DNA of 64,000 nucleotides from Clostridiaceae bacterium (lineage in GTDB: Bacteria > Bacillota > Clostridia > Lachnospirales > Lachnospiraceae): contig QXXC01000023.1 of NCBI GenBank assembly GCA_009911305.1, forward strand, positions 1 through 64,000. Direction: 5' to 3'. Made by a program: the position numbers and the translations under genes. Shown here piece by piece: positions 46,191-54,897 of this stretch. The notes under the pieces were generated by a model. That model was not told the origin of the DNA, searched no databases, and worked only from the letters and a program-made list of their open reading frames with translations. The number at the start of each line of letters is the position of its first letter. Within the stretch, counting starts at the first letter, position 1.

Positions 46191-46950
46191 CCACATCTCT
46201 CCCTGTTCTGAAACCGGTGGTAAACAACGGATCATAAAGCTTTGAGCGCTCATAGGCGCTGTGGGCCACCGCCTCCCCGACGACAATCAGGGCCGTTTTG
46301 TGAATCCCCTCCCGTCTGGCCGTCTCGGCCAGGGTCCCGATTGTGCAGACCGCCTTTTTTTCATCCGGCCATGTCGCCTTATAAACGATTGCCGCCGGAG
46401 TATCCGCCTCATAGCCGCCCCTTAAGAGCTCCTTTTCCAGACGATCCGTCATGCCGGCGCTCAGAAAGATCGCCATCGAGGCCCCGTGCGCGGCAAATGA
46501 CGCGATGCTCTCCCGCTCCGGAACGGGCGTCCGCCCCGCCATCCTCGTAATAATCAGGCTCTGCGAAACGCCCGGAAGCGTGTACTCCAGATTGAGCGCG
46601 GCCGCCGCCCCGCTCAGCGAACTGACCCCGGGGCAAACCTCAAACGGAATACCCAGCTCCTCCAGCCTGTCCATCTGCTCCCGGACAGCCCCGTAAATGC
46701 TCGGATCTCCTGTGTGAAGCCTGACCGTCATCCCGCCGCGCCCTTCCACTGCAAGCACCTGCTCCATGACCTCCTCCAGCGTCATCACAGCGCTGTCCCG
46801 GATCACACACCCGGGCTTTTTGTCCTTTAAAAGCTCCGGATTTACCAGAGAGCCCGCATAAATAATCTGATCCGCCTCCTCAAGAAGCCGCGCGCCGCGC
46901 ACCGTAATCAGATCCGCCGCCCCGGATCCGGCCCCTACAAAATAAACCAT
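46171..46950 (-). CDS. cbiF: Precorrin-4 C11-methyltransferase, CbiF
   Basis: A 259-residue tetrapyrrole methyltransferase: MVYFVGAGSGAADLITVRGA, IIYAGSLVNPELL, VRLHTGDPSIYGAVREQMD, CPGVSSLSGAAAALNLEYTL and VVYKATWPDEKK, as in CbiF/CobM. The start at 46950 is placed after GGGAGGAGGAAGAG. It methylates C11 of cobalt-precorrin-4. Confidence 0.92.
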   Translation of the reverse strand: MVYFVGAGSGAADLITVRGARLLEEADQIIYAGSLVNPELLKDKKPGCVIRDSAVMTLEEVMEQVLAVEGRGGMTVRLHTGDPSIYGAVREQMDRLEELGIPFEVCPGVSSLSGAAAALNLEYTLPGVSQSLIITRMAGRTPVPERESIASFAAHGASMAIFLSAGMTDRLEKELLRGGYEADTPAAIVYKATWPDEKKAVCTIGTLAETARREGIHKTALIVVGEAVAHSAYERSKLYDPLFTTGFRTGRDVDEDPSD

Positions 46951-47004
46951 CTCTTCCTCCTCCCACAGCCCGCGGCCAGGGCCTGCCGCACAGATGCACA
47001 CGCT

Positions 47005-47694
47005 CTACCGCGCCACAAGCAGCGAAAAATACCCCGCGTCCTCCGGAATCTGTTCCAGACTTTCGTACACACGTTCTGTTTCCATCCCGCAGTTCTCCAC
47101 CATAACCGCCTGGCAGCCCCGTTCCTCCAAAAGCCGTTTTAATTCAGAAAGCCTCGTCCCGGCCTTCATAAAAACCTTTACGCCCGCAAGGCGGACCGCT
47201 TCGCAGACCGGATACGAGGCCGGGATCACGTGCAGCTCCTCCGCCCCGTTCACCAGCGGGATCCCAAGCTTCGCGGCAGCAGCGCAGAATGACGGAACCC
47301 CGTTTATAAGCTCCGTCTCATACCCCTGTTTCTGAAGCCGCTCCATCACATAGAGGCAGGTGGAATAAACGGTGGAATCTCCCAGCGTAATAAACGCGAC
47401 GTCCCGTCCCTCGTCCAGAAGCGCCGCCGTCCGCGCCGCCGCCTCCTGATGGCTCTGTTCCAGCCTCTCCCGGTCCCTTGTCATCGGCATAGGGAGACAC
47501 AGGATCGTCTTTTTCTCTATCTCCGGCGCTGCCTGCGCCGCAATCTGATAGGCGGCGCAGCGCTCCTTTGCGCGGTGGGGAATCGCAACCACGCTGCATT
47601 CCCCCAATATCCGCACTGCCTTTAAGGTCATCAGCTCCGGATCCCCCGGACCCACGCCGACTCCATACCAGCGTCCTCTCATTTTCCTGTCCAC
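47005..47694 (-). CDS. cbiL: Precorrin-2 C20-methyltransferase, CbiL
   Basis: A 229-residue methyltransferase: GRWYGVGVGPGDPELMTLKA, CLPMPMTRDRERLEQSH, VAFITLGDSTVYSTCLYVME, INGVPSFCAAAAKLGIPLV and VFMKAGTRLSELKRLL, matching CbiL/CobI. The first ATG (47694) or the one at codon 5 (47682) could be used. A 99-base gap to cbiD has no terminator. Confidence 0.92.
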   Translation of the reverse strand: MDRKMRGRWYGVGVGPGDPELMTLKAVRILGECSVVAIPHRAKERCAAYQIAAQAAPEIEKKTILCLPMPMTRDRERLEQSHQEAAARTAALLDEGRDVAFITLGDSTVYSTCLYVMERLQKQGYETELINGVPSFCAAAAKLGIPLVNGAEELHVIPASYPVCEAVRLAGVKVFMKAGTRLSELKRLLEERGCQAVMVENCGMETERVYESLEQIPEDAGYFSLLVAR

Positions 47695-47793
47695 CTTTTA
47701 TGTAAATTTCATGATGTTGGGGTCAAACGGTCTTTTGACCCCTCTGATACCGGATTGCTCCGTACGTTGTACTCCCGCAATCCTCAAAAACAT

Positions 47794-48996
47794 TCAAAAT
47801 CCGCCCGGATCGGGCTGCTTTTTCATGTTATGATTCTTCAGTTCCCTGACCATACGGTCCGCGCCCGGCGTTTCCGCCATCAGGCCCTGCCCGGAGGAAA
47901 ACACAAGCACCTCCACCGTTATGCCCCCGGCTCTCTCGAGAACCTCCTTCACGCGGCCCGCCGCCACGCTCATCACCGGCCTTAAAAGGGCCTTTAAAGC
48001 AAGGTACTGCGCCGCTTCCTCGGTCGTATTCATGCCGTAAACAGGACGCGCCTCCTCCTCGCTGACCCCGGCCAGCCGCGCACATTCCGCCAGGCTCTCC
48101 ATGCGGCCGTCCCCATAGCGGGAATGGGTATTCAAAACGCCTCCGGCCACCTTGATCAGCTTCCCCACATGGCCGGCCAGAAGAACGCGCCGGATTCCTT
48201 CCTCCTGCATCATCCGGACAGCCGCCCCGATGAAATTGCTGCACGTCACAAATGAATCCATGGCCAGGCCCTTTTTCTCTCTCAAAAAAGCCTCCCCATA
48301 ATTTCCCGGCGCCATGGCCAGAAGTGTTCTGCCCTCCGCCGCGCGGACGCGGATCTCCAGGCGGATCGTCTCAAGCATGGCCTCCTCGCTCATAGGCCGC
48401 ACAATCCCGCTTGTCCCGAGTATGGAGAGCCCGCCTTCAATCCCCAGCCTTGGATTGAAGGTCCTCTTTGCCAGCGCCGCTCCGCCGGGAATGGAGATTT
48501 CAATTAAAAGCGCTTCCTTTTCCAGGCCCGCGTCCCTGCACACCTGCCGCACATGTCTGAAAATCATCCGTCTCGGCACAGGGTTGATGGCAAAACAGCC
48601 CGCCGGGCAGGAAAGCCCCTTCTTTGTCACTCTTCCGACGCCGTCCCCTCCTGTCAGGTACAGAAACGGGGATCCCTCATCTGTGTAGCAGGGGACGCCC
48701 TCCGGGCGCATCCTCACTGTGCGGACATGAGCGCAGACCAGCGCCCCGTCCGTCACATCCGGATCATCGCCCGCATCCTTTCGCACCGCGCAGAATGCCC
48801 AGCCCGCGCCGCCCGCATCCTGTTCCACCAAAAGCTCCGCCATCCGGCCCAAGGGAAGCTCCACCTCCATGGCTTTGGGCGCTGCGCCTGTACAAAGACG
48901 CGCTGCCGCCGCTGCTGCCGCCGCCGCCGCGCATGTGCCTGTCGTAAAGCCGCTCCCCGGCAGTTTTGTATCACGCCATTGTTTCGTGTCACGCAA
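47794..48996 (-). CDS. cbiD: Cobalt-precorrin-5B C1-methyltransferase, CbiD
   Basis: A 400-residue protein with the CbiD signatures SGFTTGTCAAAAAAAAAARL, GEAFLREKKGLAMDSFVTCS, VLLAGHVGKLIKVAGGVLNT HSRYGDGRMESLA, and GTSGIVRPMSEEA. It methylates C1 in the anaerobic route. It is the first gene of the operon cbiD-L-F-G-H-JE-A-T-dus. The start is a TTG about 10 bases after AGGAGG. There is no room for a ~200-base cobalamin riboswitch in the 80 bases upstream and no B12 box is seen. cbiC, cbiK/X and the late genes are not in the window. Confidence 0.92.
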   Translation of the reverse strand: MRDTKQWRDTKLPGSGFTTGTCAAAAAAAAAARLCTGAAPKAMEVELPLGRMAELLVEQDAGGAGWAFCAVRKDAGDDPDVTDGALVCAHVRTVRMRPEGVPCYTDEGSPFLYLTGGDGVGRVTKKGLSCPAGCFAINPVPRRMIFRHVRQVCRDAGLEKEALLIEISIPGGAALAKRTFNPRLGIEGGLSILGTSGIVRPMSEEAMLETIRLEIRVRAAEGRTLLAMAPGNYGEAFLREKKGLAMDSFVTCSNFIGAAVRMMQEEGIRRVLLAGHVGKLIKVAGGVLNTHSRYGDGRMESLAECARLAGVSEEEARPVYGMNTTEEAAQYLALKALLRPVMSVAAGRVKEVLERAGGITVEVLVFSSGQGLMAETPGADRMVRELKNHNMKKQPDPGGF

Positions 48997-49018
48997 TCAA
49001 GCCATTCCTCCTCCTTAA

Positions 49019-49049
49019 AGCAGCCGTCCGGATATCCCGAACGGCTGCT
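49019..49049 (-). terminator. Hairpin downstream of the SASP gene
   Basis: AGCAGCCGT pairs with ACGGCTGCT (9 bp), with a GGATATCC palindrome in the loop, followed on the minus strand by TTTAAGG. It is a weak terminator for the SASP gene or an attenuating hairpin just before the cbiD ribosome binding site. Confidence 0.45.
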
Positions 49050-49076
49050 CCTCACACCATTATATTTGACTTTCTG

Positions 49077-49286
49077 CTATCTTTCAACCTGCTTTTTTAA
49101 TTCTCTTTTTCGTTTTGTAATCAGGCCGCCGATACGCCCGCTCTCCTTTGCCGTCAGGCTTCTCCAGCCGTTCTGCGTTACCTTATCCGCCAGGCCGAGC
49201 TCGGCGGCGATCTCAAATTTCAGCTTTTCCTCCGGTTTTAAGTCGGCTGCGTTAAAGGGTTTCTCTTTTTTCGTATTTTTACCCAT
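49077..49286 (-). CDS. Small acid-soluble spore protein, alpha/beta type
   Basis: A 69-residue protein whose core KFEIAAELGLADKV and GWRSLTAKESGRIGGLITKR matches the two conserved SASP alpha/beta boxes (K-x-E-I-A-x-E-L-G, including the germination-protease-site glutamate region, and G-G-x-x-x-x). Such proteins coat and protect spore DNA. The start at 49286 follows AAAGGAG by 10 bases. It indicates an endospore former. Confidence 0.85.
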   Translation of the reverse strand: MGKNTKKEKPFNAADLKPEEKLKFEIAAELGLADKVTQNGWRSLTAKESGRIGGLITKRKRELKKQVER

Positions 49287-49473
49287 AAAAAGCATACTCC
49301 TTTCCAAAGCGCCCATAACCGGAAGCCTTCACAGCCACAGACGCGCGATTGCTCCGGCAGTTATGCCCCGGCCGGCCGCCGTTTAAGCGCCTGGCTGCCG
49401 CACGCCGCATTTCCTGCATTGATCCATCGGAGTAATAAAAGTATGCCCCTGTCCCGGCGTGATATACCGGTTT

Positions 49474-50391
49474 TTAATCAAAATCTTCCGAAAAGTCTAT
49501 TTCCACACTCGCTGCCACACAGTCCACCAGAATCTCTTTCCTCTCCGCGCGGTCTGCCGCTCCCCGCCTCTGGCTGTCCTCATTCATCCCCACATAGGAC
49601 ATTTCCCCGATCCGGACATTCCCCGCCTTATTTTTTATCCGCACGTCAAACTCATCCTCCGCTCCGGATATGTGCAGCGAAACTGCGCCGGCCTTCGCGC
49701 TGGCATCCACCTGCTCTGCGCCGGCCGCCCGGGCGCTTACTTCCCCGGCGTCTGCGTCCACCGTAAGCGCCTTTGCCCGCAGTGTCTGTGCCCTTATCTC
49801 TCCGGCCTTCACAGAGAGGGAAATCCGGCCCGCCTGCACATCCTCCAACTGCATAAATCCGGCCATCCCATCCACCGAAAATTCCTCAAACTGCCAGTCC
49901 TCAGGCACTACGAGCACCGCCGCGCCGCATCCTCTGCGCCGGCCTCCCGAATAAGAGAGCTTCACCCGCACCGTCGGATCCGACGTCTCCCGCGTAATCG
50001 CCACATTCATATCCGGATCCTGCTGTACATATAAAACAGGGCCGTCCATAGGCTCTGTCCCGCTCTCAAGCCGGAACGCCGTCCGCTCCACTGAAACAGC
50101 GACGTTCTTCGCCCCCTCCAGGCGCTCGTAAAGCTTCATCCCGTCCCTGGAAATGCGCATGCTCCCGTCCGCATACGGGGTAATCCCATCCCAGCCCGAA
50201 CGGGACGCCGCGCTCAAAAGCGCGCCGATACGCTCCATGTCCTCTGTTCCGATATAGTGCTCTATGATATGGCCGGCTCCCTTCCTGACAACTGAGAGCC
50301 CCCCGGCCGCCGCCGCGCCTAAAGTCAGCAGGATCCCCAAACATATAAGAACCACGCCTGTCGCCGCAATCCGCTTCATCCATTTACTCAT
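49474..50391 (-). CDS. DUF4097 beta-helix-like membrane-anchored protein
   Basis: A 305-residue protein with one N-terminal membrane segment (IAATGVVLICLGILLTLGAA) and a C-terminal half of short beta repeats (GRISLSVKAGEIRAQ, ALTVDADAGEVSARA, VDASAKAGAVSLHI, VRIKNKAGNVRIG), the pattern of DUF4097 proteins. It is downstream of a DUF1700 gene and a PadR regulator, the standard grouping for this family, which is linked to envelope stress in Firmicutes. Its precise function is unknown. Confidence 0.8.
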   Translation of the reverse strand: MSKWMKRIAATGVVLICLGILLTLGAAAAGGLSVVRKGAGHIIEHYIGTEDMERIGALLSAASRSGWDGITPYADGSMRISRDGMKLYERLEGAKNVAVSVERTAFRLESGTEPMDGPVLYVQQDPDMNVAITRETSDPTVRVKLSYSGGRRRGCGAAVLVVPEDWQFEEFSVDGMAGFMQLEDVQAGRISLSVKAGEIRAQTLRAKALTVDADAGEVSARAAGAEQVDASAKAGAVSLHISGAEDEFDVRIKNKAGNVRIGEMSYVGMNEDSQRRGAADRAERKEILVDCVAASVEIDFSEDFD

Positions 50392-50531
50392 CTCATTCCT
50401 CCGTTCCCAGCCGCACCCTTTCCTGTCCCGGATACAGCCAGCCGTCTCCCGTGTACGGACACATCCATATTCGTCAAATACATTCCTTCTGCGTCATGTG
50501 ACTAAACATGGACGATCCGGTACACGAAACG

Positions 50532-51338
50532 TCATCCCTTCTTTGCAAATATTCCCCAGATCCCCCGACCGAGCCACGGCAGGAAGCAGCCGTAAAAAAG
50601 CCATGAGCAGCACAGCAGGATACATCCCCCTCCGAACGCCAGAAGGCCAAGTCCAATCAGCAGCATCCCCGGCCAGAAGCCCGGAAAAACGAAAAACATT
50701 CCCAGCACGGTCAGAGAAATGCCGCCCAGAAGCATCGCAAAGGTCAGCACAGCCAGAACCAGAAAAAAGCCAACCAGCAGAGCAAGCCCTCCAAAAAGGC
50801 TGCCGGCTGCTCCCACAATCACGGAAAGGACAAGAGGCCCGAACACAATCACAGCCAGCCCCATCAAAAGATACTGCCAGAACGGCCGCGCCGTTTTCTC
50901 CCCGCTGCGCGGTCTTTTGCCGGACCCTTCTTCTCTGCCGCCCGGTGAATCCTGATTCCCCGGAGCGCGTTTCCACTCTGAATCATGTTCTCCGGAGCCG
51001 CCGGCCCCTGCTCTGTCGGATCCCCTCTCCGTTCCGGACGCGTTGTGCCAGGAATCCCGGCTGCCCGGCCGTTCCGGAAAGCTTCTGTGCTCAAACCGCG
51101 GATCCGTGTACCCCTGATCGGTAAATTCCCCCGTCAAAACCGGATTTTCCGCCAGATCGGCGCGGATCGCCGCCGCCACCTGCTCCGGCGTCCCAAATCC
51201 CGCCAGAACCTCTTCCTCCCGCTCCGGCCCCGCTTCCTCCAGATAGCTCCTGTAATATGAAACCGCGTCCTCCATCTCCTCCTCCGGTATGTCGCGGAGC
51301 AGATCTGTCAGCCTCTTTAAAAATTCCTCTTTTCCCAT
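50532..51338 (-). CDS. DUF1700-family membrane protein
   Basis: A 268-residue protein. The N-terminal soluble domain MGKEEFLKRLTDLLRDIPEE and DAVSYYRSYLEEAG, with FGTPEQVAAAIRADL, is the DUF1700 signature. A long low-complexity linker (residues ~90-160, rich in Gly, Arg, Glu) leads to four membrane spans. The start at 51338 follows GGAGGA by 9 bases. It overlaps or abuts the PadR gene and is predicted to work with the DUF4097 protein. Confidence 0.8.
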   Translation of the reverse strand: MGKEEFLKRLTDLLRDIPEEEMEDAVSYYRSYLEEAGPEREEEVLAGFGTPEQVAAAIRADLAENPVLTGEFTDQGYTDPRFEHRSFPERPGSRDSWHNASGTERGSDRAGAGGSGEHDSEWKRAPGNQDSPGGREEGSGKRPRSGEKTARPFWQYLLMGLAVIVFGPLVLSVIVGAAGSLFGGLALLVGFFLVLAVLTFAMLLGGISLTVLGMFFVFPGFWPGMLLIGLGLLAFGGGCILLCCSWLFYGCFLPWLGRGIWGIFAKKG

Positions 51339-51343
51339 TCCTG

Positions 51344-51658
51344 TCACTCCTCCCTAAGAATCCCGGAAATCTTCTGCGCATATAAGCGCCATTCTCCTCT
51401 GTACAGATTTAACTGCGCCCTGCCAGTCTTCGTGATCTTATAATACCGCCTGTTGCGCCCGTCGATCGCTCTGTCATAGGTCTCCAGGCATTCCTCCTTT
51501 TGCAGACGCCGAAGCACCGGATACAGGGTCGATTCCGATATATCAATCGCCTGCCGGATATCCTGGGTAATCCGGTAGCCATATGTCCCCTCGCTTTCCC
51601 TCGAAACCGTCGCCAGAACAATCGCGTCCAGAAGAGCGGATCCCGTATTAAAAACCAT
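51344..51658 (-). CDS. PadR-family transcriptional regulator
   Basis: A 104-residue winged-helix protein: DAIVLATVSRESEGTYGYRI, ISESTLYPVLRRLQKEECLE and RNRRYYKITKTGRAQL, the PadR core. It lacks the C-terminal dimerisation helix of long members (PadR-s2 type). As the first gene of the three-gene operon it probably represses its own promoter through the palindrome upstream. Confidence 0.88.
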   Translation of the reverse strand: MVFNTGSALLDAIVLATVSRESEGTYGYRITQDIRQAIDISESTLYPVLRRLQKEECLETYDRAIDGRNRRYYKITKTGRAQLNLYRGEWRLYAQKISGILREE

Positions 51659-51775
51659 GTGCTCACCCCTTATTCTTTTTATCTTAATATCGTGACGGCC
51701 TTACGCTTTTACACCCCTGCTGCCTGATAAAACGAGGCAGAGCGAACCATCACTTCAAAATATATTATAAAGTTT

Positions 51776-51795
51776 TATATATTATATAATATATA
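51776..51795. promoter_or_regulatory. 20 bp perfect palindrome, candidate PadR operator
   Basis: TATATATTATATAATATATA is its own reverse complement and lies in the A+T-rich gap between the padR start and the adenylation-SGNH gene. It may be a PadR operator, although runs of alternating A and T can be palindromic by chance. Confidence 0.4.
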
Positions 51796-51823
51796 GTATT
51801 ATTCAGTAAATATCAATAAGAAC

Positions 51824-53545
51824 TTACCCGGACAGCCGGAACAGGCCGCATTTCACCATCTCTCTGCCCGTCTGACTTGTCAACCCATAATTCTCCTTCA
51901 GATAATCCCCCAGATACCGGCTGACCTTTTCTGCCCCGTAAGTATTCAGATGATCCCCCTCATCCCTGGAATCCCTCTCCCAATCCATGTTCAGCTCCCT
52001 TTCCAGGAGATTCATATCCAGAAACGGAACCTTTCTCCTTGCCGCATAATCACTCACTCCATTATGCCGCCTGTAATCCCAGTTTTTAGGAGCAGGAATT
52101 CCCACAAACAGCAGCCGGATTCCTTCCTTCCGGCACAGTTCCACCAGCCTGTCCGTCCAAAAAGTCACCGTCCCCTTTAAAGCCTCTCTTTCCTCCGTCT
52201 TCACCATATAGGGACCGCCCTTATACGGCCGAATATCCCCGCTGGGCAGAAATCCCCTGTTGAGATCCCTCCTGCCCTCAAAGGGCCCTCCCTTCCAGTC
52301 CCTGTATGTCAGTCTCTTCCACCGGTTATGGTACTGAACGATTGGAAAATAATATCTGGCCGTCCTCTCAATAGCAAGGTTCCACTCCCGCTGCCACTCC
52401 CCGCTGTGGTAAAATAAATCCGTTTCCAGGATCACCACCTTGGGCTTTTGCACAGACAGCGCCTTTTTCAGCATGTAATAAGCCTCCACCGCCCTCTGTC
52501 CTGACTGGCTGCACACAAAAGAAGAAATTCCATGCTCTTTCCACAGCACCACGGGAGAGATCGCAGAATGCCCCTCACTGTCCCCAAGAACAATCACATC
52601 CAGAGAACCCTCCGGTTCCGCCAAGACCCCTGCAGACGGAATCTCCGTAGGGCCGTACAGATTTACAAACTCCGCCTCCGGCAGCGCCTCTCTCCAAAGC
52701 CTCAGATGATGACAGGGCATAACCTCTCCGCTGAAGAAAACCTTCCGAACCTCTCCGGGAATCCTGTATTCCAGCCCTCTGGCAGCAGACACCACACACA
52801 GGGCAGAGGCGGCCCAGATCAGAACCGTCACTTGATTTTCACAGAGATAATCAAGCAATTCCGGCGGCGTGGCAAACATGACGCCGGGAATCAGCACCAG
52901 CCTGGCCCCGCAGAAAACCGAAACCAACAGATCCTTCACCGAAACATCAAAATCAAAAGGCGCCTGGTTTCCAATAACATCCTGGGGAAGAAACGAAAAG
53001 GTGCGGATAAATTCCTCTGCAAATTCCACCGCAGCCCCTCCGCTGACTGTCACCAGTTTGGGAATTCCTGTGGAGCCGGATGTAAACATCCCGTACAGAT
53101 AATCCTCCGGCCTCATCTGCATCCGGTAAAACCCAAGCGCCTCCATGTCGGCCTCCTTCTCCAAAAGCTCCTCAAACCGCAAAACTCTTCCCCCAAACCC
53201 GGCTTGCAGAAGCCGCTCTGCCAGAATCCCTTCCGCGATCACCACATCACTGTCCAGAAACTCCAAACGCTCCTTTATCCTTTTTAGCGGAAGCTCCGGA
53301 TTCAGGTACACATAAAAACAACCGGCATATACCGCGCCTAAAAACACCGCAATGGTCTCAGCCCGTTTCTCCATAAAAACCGGAACAGGACTTCTCTGCC
53401 TGCACACCCTTGTAAGAATGCTCCCCGCCTTTCGGGAAATTCCAAGAAGCTCCCGAAAGCTGTACCCCCGTCTCCCGTCATATACCGCTTCTTTCTCCGG
53501 GAATTGAAGCGCCGTCTCCTCCAGATAGTCTAAAACAGATTTCAA
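51824..53545 (-). CDS. Chimera: truncated adenylation domain fused to a DltD-like SGNH domain
   Basis: A 573-residue protein. Residues 1-305 are the N-terminal part of a DltA/NRPS-type adenylating enzyme (YGMFTSGSTGIPKLV, APFDFDVSVKDLLVS, NLYGPTE) that stops right after the A5 motif, so the second half of the large domain and the catalytic-lysine lid are missing. The chain then passes into an SGNH-type domain (VIVLGDSEGHSAISP, KVVILETDLFYHSGEW, final DEGDHLNTYG with the Asp-x-x-His pair). In related genomes these parts occur as separate genes with an acyltransferase and carrier gene. The start is TTG after GAGGTGG. This looks like an in-frame deletion fusion. Confidence 0.7.
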   Translation of the reverse strand: MKSVLDYLEETALQFPEKEAVYDGRRGYSFRELLGISRKAGSILTRVCRQRSPVPVFMEKRAETIAVFLGAVYAGCFYVYLNPELPLKRIKERLEFLDSDVVIAEGILAERLLQAGFGGRVLRFEELLEKEADMEALGFYRMQMRPEDYLYGMFTSGSTGIPKLVTVSGGAAVEFAEEFIRTFSFLPQDVIGNQAPFDFDVSVKDLLVSVFCGARLVLIPGVMFATPPELLDYLCENQVTVLIWAASALCVVSAARGLEYRIPGEVRKVFFSGEVMPCHHLRLWREALPEAEFVNLYGPTEIPSAGVLAEPEGSLDVIVLGDSEGHSAISPVVLWKEHGISSFVCSQSGQRAVEAYYMLKKALSVQKPKVVILETDLFYHSGEWQREWNLAIERTARYYFPIVQYHNRWKRLTYRDWKGGPFEGRRDLNRGFLPSGDIRPYKGGPYMVKTEEREALKGTVTFWTDRLVELCRKEGIRLLFVGIPAPKNWDYRRHNGVSDYAARRKVPFLDMNLLERELNMDWERDSRDEGDHLNTYGAEKVSRYLGDYLKENYGLTSQTGREMVKCGLFRLSG

Positions 53546-53577
53546 TGTTACCCACCTCTTTTATCTTCTCTATTAGT

Positions 53578-53610
53578 TCAGGCGGCATTCTCTTCAGAAG
53601 TGCCGCCTGA
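53578..53610. terminator. Hairpin between the lipoprotein gene and the fusion gene
   Basis: TCAGGCGGCA and TGCCGCCTGA form a perfect 10 bp stem with a 13-base loop. There is no T-run on either strand, so it may be a processing hairpin or an incomplete terminator. Confidence 0.4.
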
Positions 53611-53629
53611 TTCTCCTCGCTTATTTGTT

Positions 53630-54227
53630 TTACGCCGCCGGTTTCCCCTTCTGGCCTCCTTCCCCATTCCCACTGTTCCTGGCCTGCGTCCCATCGGATT
53701 TCTTCTCTGCTGACTTCTTTTTCAGTCCGCTGTCCGACTTCTTCTGAGAAAGCTTCGTCTTTTCTCCATTCTCTTTCTTCTTAATTTACTGCGGATTTCT
53801 TCTCGTCCTTCTTGGTATCCTGTTCCTTTACTCCCTCCGAAGTCTTAGGCGCTTTTTCTCCGGTCTGGCCTTTGGACGGTTCCGCAGACGGTTTCACCGC
53901 GGCACTGCCTGCCGGAGCCTTGGGCGCTGTCTCCCGTATTCCAGGCCCCTTGGCCGGCCCGGTTCCCGGCCCCTTCGCTGCCTGCTTCGGCGCCTCTGCT
54001 TCCTTCGTTGGCGCCTCTATCCTGGCATTCTCTTCCTTCTTCTTTCCCGGGTTTTTCGTCTTCTCTTTCTTTGTCTTCTCTCTGGACACCTTGGCCTGAA
54101 CCGTTGTCTCTGTCGGGTTCTTTGCTCCGCCCTTCTTATCCTGAGGCGTACAAGCCGCCACAGACGCTGCTATAGCAGCTGCCATCATAAATACAGATAC
54201 TCTCGCTAATCCTTTTTTCATCATCAT
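53630..54227 (-). pseudogene. Lysine-rich lipoprotein, probably frameshifted
   Basis: The ATG at 54227 (after GAGG) starts a lipoprotein signal peptide, KKGLARVSVFMMAAAIAA then SVAAC as lipobox, followed by a low-complexity, Lys/Pro/Ala/Glu-rich chain (EKTKKEKTKNPGKKKEENAR, PGTGPAKGPGIRE). The frame stops at 53781. One base removed there continues it as NKKKENGEKTKLSQ and GLKKKSAEKKSDG to a stop at 53630 with the same composition. So either a one-base insertion truncated a ~200-residue protein or the tail is coincidental. Its function is unknown; it may sit on the membrane and contact wall polymers by charge. Confidence 0.55.
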
Positions 54228-54316
54228 TTTATTCCTCGCTTTCTGAATTTTCAAAGTTCTTTTTCTTTGATGATTTCATTCTAGCGAAAGTTCCTTAATA
54301 AAACCTAAAAGACATC

Positions 54317-54862
54317 TTAACGATTCTGAAGAATCCCCATCTCCTTTTCAAACCGGAAAAACAGCTCTCCCCCCGGCATCTCCTCCTCCCCCATTGGCAT
54401 ATGAGGGTCTTTGTGACCGGGATTATAAAACTCCACAATATGAAATCCGCACTTATTCACATAGAAATGGATGTTTCGGATCTCAAAATAAGGAGTAACC
54501 GTTTCCCAGACAAGAGTGTCCGGATACCGTTCCTCCACTGCCCTCCACGCTGCCAGCCCCAGTCCGCGGCTGTGATACTTTGGTGAGATGAAAAAGAACT
54601 CCAGCGAATTATGGTTTGTATCCGGATGAATGGACACCACCACCCCTCCCACCCGCTTTCCTTCATATAAAATATGGTATACTGCCGCCCCCGGGGCATT
54701 GACGGATTGCCAGATGTCCTCATCCGCCGGTATGGGGCCGCCCTCCATGGGTCCGAAGTTCTCCACCACCGCTACTGCAAACGCCTCCTGCAGCTTTTCA
54801 ATAAACTCTCTCATATCCTCTTTCTGCGCTGTCTCCAGCACAACCATTCTGGTTTCTTCCAT
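54317..54862 (-). CDS. GNAT-family N-acetyltransferase
   Basis: A 181-residue protein with the GNAT core: RVGGVVVSIHPDTNHNSLEF (beta4), FFISPKYHSRGLGLAAWRAV (acetyl-CoA loop R-G-x-G-x-A) and FEIRNIHFYVNKCGFHIVEF. The start at 54862 follows AAAGGAGG. It is the third gene after the response regulator and kinase, probably in the same transcript. Substrate unknown. Confidence 0.8.
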   Translation of the reverse strand: MEETRMVVLETAQKEDMREFIEKLQEAFAVAVVENFGPMEGGPIPADEDIWQSVNAPGAAVYHILYEGKRVGGVVVSIHPDTNHNSLEFFFISPKYHSRGLGLAAWRAVEERYPDTLVWETVTPYFEIRNIHFYVNKCGFHIVEFYNPGHKDPHMPMGEEEMPGGELFFRFEKEMGILQNR

Positions 54863-54897
54863 AAATAAGTATCCTCCTTTCTGAAAAAACGCTTTTG

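Noticed and set aside
48997..49076. Cobalamin riboswitch before cbiD
   Set aside because: The gap is only 80 bases, far too short, and no B12-box-like motif is seen.
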